Assembly (NCBI RefSeq): GCF_014138435.1
Contig: NZ_JACJIM010000001.1
Location: forward strand, 744,001-808,000
Length of the DNA: 64,000 bases
Direction: 5' to 3'
Origin: Methylobacterium fujisawaense
GTDB lineage: Bacteria > Pseudomonadota > Alphaproteobacteria > Rhizobiales > Beijerinckiaceae
Shown: piece after piece, positions 62,619 through 64,000 of the stretch
How positions within the stretch are numbered: position 1 is the stretch's first letter
How the letters are laid out: each line of letters opens with the position of its first letter
The notes under the pieces: generated by a model
Told to the model about the DNA's origin: nothing
Seen by the model: only the letters and a program-made list of their open reading frames with translations
Database searches by the model: none
Position numbers and translations under genes: made by a program

Positions 62619-62975
62619 ATGTCCGGATTTGCACTGCGGACGATTGTGTTCGCCGCCGCCGCCGCGGGGAGCATCACCGCCGCTGCGGCGCAGGGCGCGC
62701 CGGTGCCGAACGTGAACGACTGCACCTTCATCCGCGACCCGACGGCCCTCCGGGACTGCATCGAACTCTACGAGGGGCAGCGCCTCGCGCCCGGCCCGCG
62801 ACCGGCTGCGTTTCAGCGGGCGCCGGTGATCGACCGGTCCCTGCTTGAGGCGGCAGGCCCAATCCCGGCGGCGGGGGCATCACGGCGCGGGAAGCGGCGC
62901 AGGCTTCGGCAGAGCCGCCAGCCGACCACGCCCGCCCAGGCGGTCCGGATCGAGCAGCTCGCGCCCCCTCAATAG
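62619..62975 (+). CDS. Small secreted protein of unknown function
   Basis: This is a 118-residue protein with a signal peptide (FALRTIVFAAAAAGSITAAAAQG) and a mature part with two cysteines (NDCTF and RDCIELY) followed by a basic Arg/Pro-rich tail. No family is recognised. It overlaps the convergent lytic transglycosylase gene by 7 nt at the 3' end. Confidence 0.6.
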   Translation: MSGFALRTIVFAAAAAGSITAAAAQGAPVPNVNDCTFIRDPTALRDCIELYEGQRLAPGPRPAAFQRAPVIDRSLLEAAGPIPAAGASRRGKRRRLRQSRQPTTPAQAVRIEQLAPPQ

Positions 62976-63967
62976 ACCGCCTGGACGAGGCAGGTGCGGC
63001 CTTCGCCGTTCAGGACCGCGCAGAGGGCCTGCTCGGAGCGCGGCTGCGGGCTCCGTGCCGACGGGCGCTGGGGCCTCGTCCTGGCGGAGCGCGCCGTCGA
63101 CGGCACGGGCCCGTCGCGCAAGACCGGCTCGGTCCCCAGCAGGGACGCAGGACGCAGGAGCGGGTCGGCGCGGCCGGCCCAGGCAGAGCCGAGACTGCGC
63201 GGGGCGAAGAAGGCCAGCGCCGTCCCCGGCAGGGACCGGCCGCTCTGCAGGGCCCACTCCTCCAGGGGGCGGCCCGTAATGCGGATCACGTAGTCGCGCG
63301 TCTCGGCGGGCATGCCCGAACGGCCGTCGAGCCATCCGCGCACGCGCTGAGGGCCGGCATTGTACGCGGCGGCCGCCAAACCGAGATTGCCGAAGCGCGC
63401 GCGGTGCTCGCGCAGGAGTTCGGCGGATTTCGGAATCGCCTCCACGGGATCGAACGGGTTTCGCAGGCCGCGCTCGGCGGCGGTCCCGGGCATGAACTGG
63501 GCGATTCCCTGTGCGCCGACCGGACTGACCGCATAGGGATTGAGGCCGCTCTCCTGACGCAGAAGGCGCAGGAAGAAGTCGGGCGGCAGGTCGTTGGCCG
63601 CGGCCGCGGTCGCGATCAGCCGGTCCAGGTCGCCATCACCCCGCGAGAACAGCAGTGACGCGGCATCGATCGGCTGGAACGCGCCCCGATCCAGGACCAG
63701 AAGGTCGGCCATGGCCGGACTGATCGCCGGACTGATCGCCGGCCACCGGACCAGGCTGGCCACTGGCCCAATCGGCGGCGGCGCACTTTGCGCGAAGGGT
63801 GTGAGGTCGGCCGCATCCGGCGCCATCGGGGCACGCGCGGTGCTCGATGCCCGGGGCGCGATGATCGGGGTCAGGGCGGCGGCCAGCACGAGACAGAGGG
63901 CGAGCGGCCCCCGCACGCCCCTGCGGCGGTGGCCGAACCGGAGCGGGCGTGCGACGGGCTCCAGCAT
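62969..63967 (-). CDS. Lytic transglycosylase (SLT domain)
   Basis: This 332-residue peptidoglycan-cleaving enzyme is membrane-anchored or exported by an N-terminal hydrophobic segment (about 18-36). The SLT core has the catalytic glutamate in LLRQESGLNPYAVSPVGAQGIAQFMPGTA (Glu near 142) and the AAYNAGPQRVRGWL helix. The C-terminal 90 residues are Arg/Pro/Ser-rich. Methylobacterium encodes several such enzymes; this one is not tied to a secretion system here. Confidence 0.92.
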   Translation of the reverse strand: MLEPVARPLRFGHRRRGVRGPLALCLVLAAALTPIIAPRASSTARAPMAPDAADLTPFAQSAPPPIGPVASLVRWPAISPAISPAMADLLVLDRGAFQPIDAASLLFSRGDGDLDRLIATAAAANDLPPDFFLRLLRQESGLNPYAVSPVGAQGIAQFMPGTAAERGLRNPFDPVEAIPKSAELLREHRARFGNLGLAAAAYNAGPQRVRGWLDGRSGMPAETRDYVIRITGRPLEEWALQSGRSLPGTALAFFAPRSLGSAWAGRADPLLRPASLLGTEPVLRDGPVPSTARSARTRPQRPSARSPQPRSEQALCAVLNGEGRTCLVQAVY

Positions 63968-63973
63968 GGCGGT

Positions 63974-64000
63974 TCAGGACTTGACCACCACCGGCCCCAC
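63974..64000 (-). CDS. C-terminal end of an unidentified gene (cut by window end)
   Basis: Eight codons ending in VKS and TGA (63974-63976) are open to the edge of the window, 6 nt before the lytic transglycosylase start on the same strand. This is compatible with a co-directional upstream gene, but too short to identify. Confidence 0.25.
   Translation of the reverse strand: MGPVVVKS

Noticed and set aside
62021..62761. Minus-strand frame of 246 codons between trmL and the small secreted protein
   Set aside because: Composition is random-like (Arg/Pro/Ala/Ser), there is no ribosome site, and it overlaps the secreted protein's signal peptide.
1..64000. CRISPR array, prophage or anti-phage defence island
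   Set aside because: No regularly spaced direct repeats, cas-like genes, phage structural genes or integrase were seen; mobile DNA is limited to the three insertion-sequence traces and the palindromic repeats.

Overview
The window is GC-rich chromosomal DNA of an alphaproteobacterium in the Hyphomicrobiales, most likely Methylobacterium or a close relative. The signs are the very high GC, the Ros/MucR regulator, the DUF1491, DUF2336 and PAS_5 proteins, an alphaproteobacterial porin, an RNase E with a huge acidic insert in its S1 domain, and a speF-like leader in front of an ornithine decarboxylase. Genus is an inference from gene content; no rRNA is present. I see no prophage, CRISPR array or replication origin.

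Region 1 (1-9.8 kb) is about nutrient uptake. A dipeptide-type ABC system (binding protein plus a permease cut by the window edge) diverges from an OprB carbohydrate porin. Next comes a complete polar amino acid ABC importer (binding protein, two overlapping permeases, ATPase) headed by a RidA-type deaminase gene, with a MocR regulator diverging from it. The shared promoter region holds four copies of one hexamer.

Region 2 (9.8-20.6 kb) is the most mobile part. It has a 496-bp internally deleted IS5-type element, an alphaproteobacterial porin with a clear terminator, an IS3 fragment, a tripartite EmrA-EmrB-NodT efflux operon with a divergent TetR regulator and a 7-bp-arm palindrome, and a TA-flanked IS630 element next to a tRNA-Ser(CGA).

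Region 3 (20.6-31.1 kb) is housekeeping: a RecD-like helicase translationally coupled to hemF, a PaaI-type thioesterase, a MucR regulator without zinc-binding cysteines, a GNAT enzyme, DUF2336, a membrane histidine kinase followed by a peptidoglycan-binding protein, and several small exported or membrane proteins.

Region 4 (31.1-38.1 kb) handles amino acids and polyamines. An ornithine/lysine decarboxylase sits behind a roughly 400-nt structured leader with an upstream ORF. It is followed by a GNAT enzyme, a DgcN-DgcA pair (N-acetyl-D-glutamate route) and a PanE-like dehydrogenase. Two copies of a dispersed palindromic repeat lie between these genes.

Region 5 (38.6-50.2 kb) contains a transmembrane chemoreceptor, a polysaccharide flippase, glycolate oxidase subunits GlcE and GlcF without an adjacent GlcD, RNase E with a long leader and a 15-bp 3' hairpin, and a soluble chemoreceptor.

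Region 6 (50.2-64 kb) contains uraD, small DUF2934 and DUF3606 genes, a NifU-like scaffold with yidD, folE-hisI-patatin, a Tat-exported PhoD, CBS, rhomboid, PAS_5 and tandem-PilZ proteins, SCO1/SenC, a PRC-barrel protein, trmL and a lytic transglycosylase.
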